A DNA stretch of 64,000 nucleotides from Burkholderia sp. E7m39 (GTDB taxonomy: Bacteria > Pseudomonadota > Gammaproteobacteria > Burkholderiales > Burkholderiaceae): positions 1 through 64,000 of the forward strand of contig BBSL01000290.1 in NCBI GenBank assembly GCA_001319865.1, read 5' to 3'. The notes below the pieces were generated by a model that worked only from the letters and a program-made list of their open reading frames with translations, was not told the DNA's origin and did not search any database. How positions within the stretch are numbered: the first letter of the stretch is position 1; the number at the start of each line of letters is the position of its first letter. The position numbers and the translations under genes were made by a program. Below are positions 63,051-64,000 of this stretch, piece after piece.

Positions 63051-63467
63051 TCAAGCAGCCTGTCCCGCCGACTGAGTCCGGCGGCGGCGCTTCGCTTCTG
63101 TCGGCTTGAACCCATCCTCATTCAACGCGGCTTCCGCCGCGCGACGCGCCTGATAGGTTTCGCCCCATTCCCTGAGACTGATCAGCACGGGCGCGAGCGA
63201 TTGACCGAATGGCGTCAGTTCATATTCCACCTTCGGCGGAATCTGGGGATACACATGCCGGGCGACGATTCCATCCGCTTCCAGTTCGCGCAGCTGCAGG
63301 GTCAACATGCGCTGTGTCGTATTCGGCAGGAGCCGTGTCAGCTCCATGAAGCGCTTTTTCTCGTGCAACAGGTGAAAGAGAATCACCGGCTTCCACAAGC
63401 CGCCGATGACGGATAGCGTGACTTCGACGGCACAGCCGCTGCGGCGGTCCAGGCGTTTGGGTCGCAT
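63051..63467 (-). CDS. HxlR-family regulator
   Basis: The 138-residue protein has an HxlR winged helix (about residues 15-100). The blocks VIGGLWKPVILFHLLHEKKR and RMLTLQLRELEADGIV are typical. It may sense quinones or aldehydes. It is divergent from the MDR oxidoreductase at 63668 and probably controls it. The tail is basic. Confidence 0.9.
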   Translation of the reverse strand: MRPKRLDRRSGCAVEVTLSVIGGLWKPVILFHLLHEKKRFMELTRLLPNTTQRMLTLQLRELEADGIVARHVYPQIPPKVEYELTPFGQSLAPVLISLREWGETYQARRAAEAALNEDGFKPTEAKRRRRTQSAGQAA

Positions 63468-63473
63468 GAATCT

Positions 63474-63510
63474 GTACCTACATAATTGATAGTACCGGCT
63501 TTAATTGTAC
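63474..63510. promoter_or_regulatory. GTAC-box cluster upstream of HxlR
   Basis: GTAC tetramers occur at 63474, 63492 and 63507 in an AT-rich 40-bp stretch, some with a following C (GTACC). Regularly spaced boxes near the divergent start suggest HxlR binding. Confidence 0.4.
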
Positions 63511-63667
63511 CTTCTTGCGATGATCGACGTGTGCCGTGACAATCACTGCATGGTCGCGAACTGCCTTTGCCGCCCTGGCGCGCTGGACAGCGGCACGCGA
63601 CTGCATTCCGGCGCCGATGTGCATCGTCACATCGTGCGCACGTCAATTGATGTCAGGAGTTACTTTG

Positions 63668-64000
63668 ATGAAAGCCATCACTTTGCGCCGGCCCGGCGGA
63701 CTCGATCACCTCGAACGGACGGAAATCGCCGATCCGGGTGCGCCGGCGTCCGGCGAAATCCGCGTGCGTGTTCACGCGAGCTCGCTTAATTTCCATGATC
63801 TGGGCGTCGTCACAGGGCGACTGCCGACCGATGACGGCCGCATTCCGATGTCGGATGGCGCGGGCGTCGTCGAAGCGATTGGCGACGGCGTCACGGAGTT
63901 CGCGGTGGGCGATGCGGTTGTATCGACGTTCTTTCCCGATTGGCTCGACGGCGGCCCGACGCGCGCCGACTTTGCGACAACACCGGGCGATGGCGTCGAC
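63668..64000 (+). CDS. Zinc-independent MDR oxidoreductase (5' part, cut by the window edge)
   Basis: 111 codons are visible and open to the edge. The GroES-like block starts MKAITLRRPGGLDHLERTEI and includes VHASSLNFHDLGVVTGRLP and DGAGVVEAIGDGV, typical of zinc-free quinone/enone reductases. It is divergent from HxlR and is its likely target. Confidence 0.88.
   Translation, partial: MKAITLRRPGGLDHLERTEIADPGAPASGEIRVRVHASSLNFHDLGVVTGRLPTDDGRIPMSDGAGVVEAIGDGVTEFAVGDAVVSTFFPDWLDGGPTRADFATTPGDGVD

Overview
The window reads as chromosome from a high-GC beta-proteobacterium of the Burkholderiaceae, most like Paraburkholderia or a close relative. The evidence is dense GC-rich coding with strong third-position bias, a Burkholderia-type trimeric porin, a hopanoid locus with ispH beside hpnH, and many LysR, MarR, AraC and MocR regulators. 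I see no rRNA, tRNA, CRISPR array, prophage or intact insertion sequence. The genus is inference; the families are read from the translations.

1-12000, hopanoid synthesis and trafficking. The left edge cuts the end of hpnG. Then come an acyl-CoA thioesterase, a minus-strand pair hpnN-mlaA, divergent hpnM (MlaC-like), the pair ispH-hpnH, hpnB overlapping a lytic transglycosylase, and hpnA. Lipid-precursor synthesis (IspH), side-chain building (HpnH, HpnG, HpnA, HpnB) and inter-membrane movement (HpnN, HpnM, MlaA) sit together. An 11-bp inverted repeat carries a TATACT box at each end between hpnN and hpnM.

12000-34500, housekeeping and stress genes. These are acylphosphatase, egtD (no egtB beside it), rarD, a DUF962 membrane protein, a TPR plus GT9-like protein, a secreted NUC1-type nuclease coupled to a small unknown protein, a rubrerythrin / Fe-S oxidoreductase / DUF3501 operon, a MocR regulator facing a GNAT gene, aroG, an atypical WCGYC thioredoxin, a glutathionyl-hydroquinone reductase facing a YhaJ-like LysR regulator, cytochrome b561 overlapping a GT2 glycosyltransferase, a Rieske oxygenase and the porin. 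Upstream of the porin lies a strikingly AT-rich gap.

35000-52600, accessory and signalling genes. Two YciI/DGPF proteins precede an ECF42-type sigma factor, with a candidate ECF42 promoter between the YciI genes. Then follow a quinone-reductase-like MDR, DUF429, DUF1330, AraC, a small membrane protein, an exported DUF1800-DUF1501 pair, VOC and GNAT proteins, DUF2252, a flavin-reductase-like protein, an AraC-GyrI regulator and an MFS exporter coupled to a SnoaL-like protein.

52700-63000, a minus-strand aromatic-CoA operon. Gene order from the promoter is FAD monooxygenase/OYE fusion, SDR, MarR, enoyl-CoA hydratase, acyl-CoA dehydrogenase, thioesterase, RidA, then a CoA ligase and a dienelactone hydrolase-SnoaL fusion. 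It matches the 2-aminobenzoyl-CoA (anthranilate-CoA) pathway. The ligase is interrupted by one extra base at 55471, so the entry enzyme is broken or the assembly has an error. Remnants of a GST and perhaps of a small membrane protein lie near by. The right edge holds an HxlR regulator divergent from a truncated MDR oxidoreductase.
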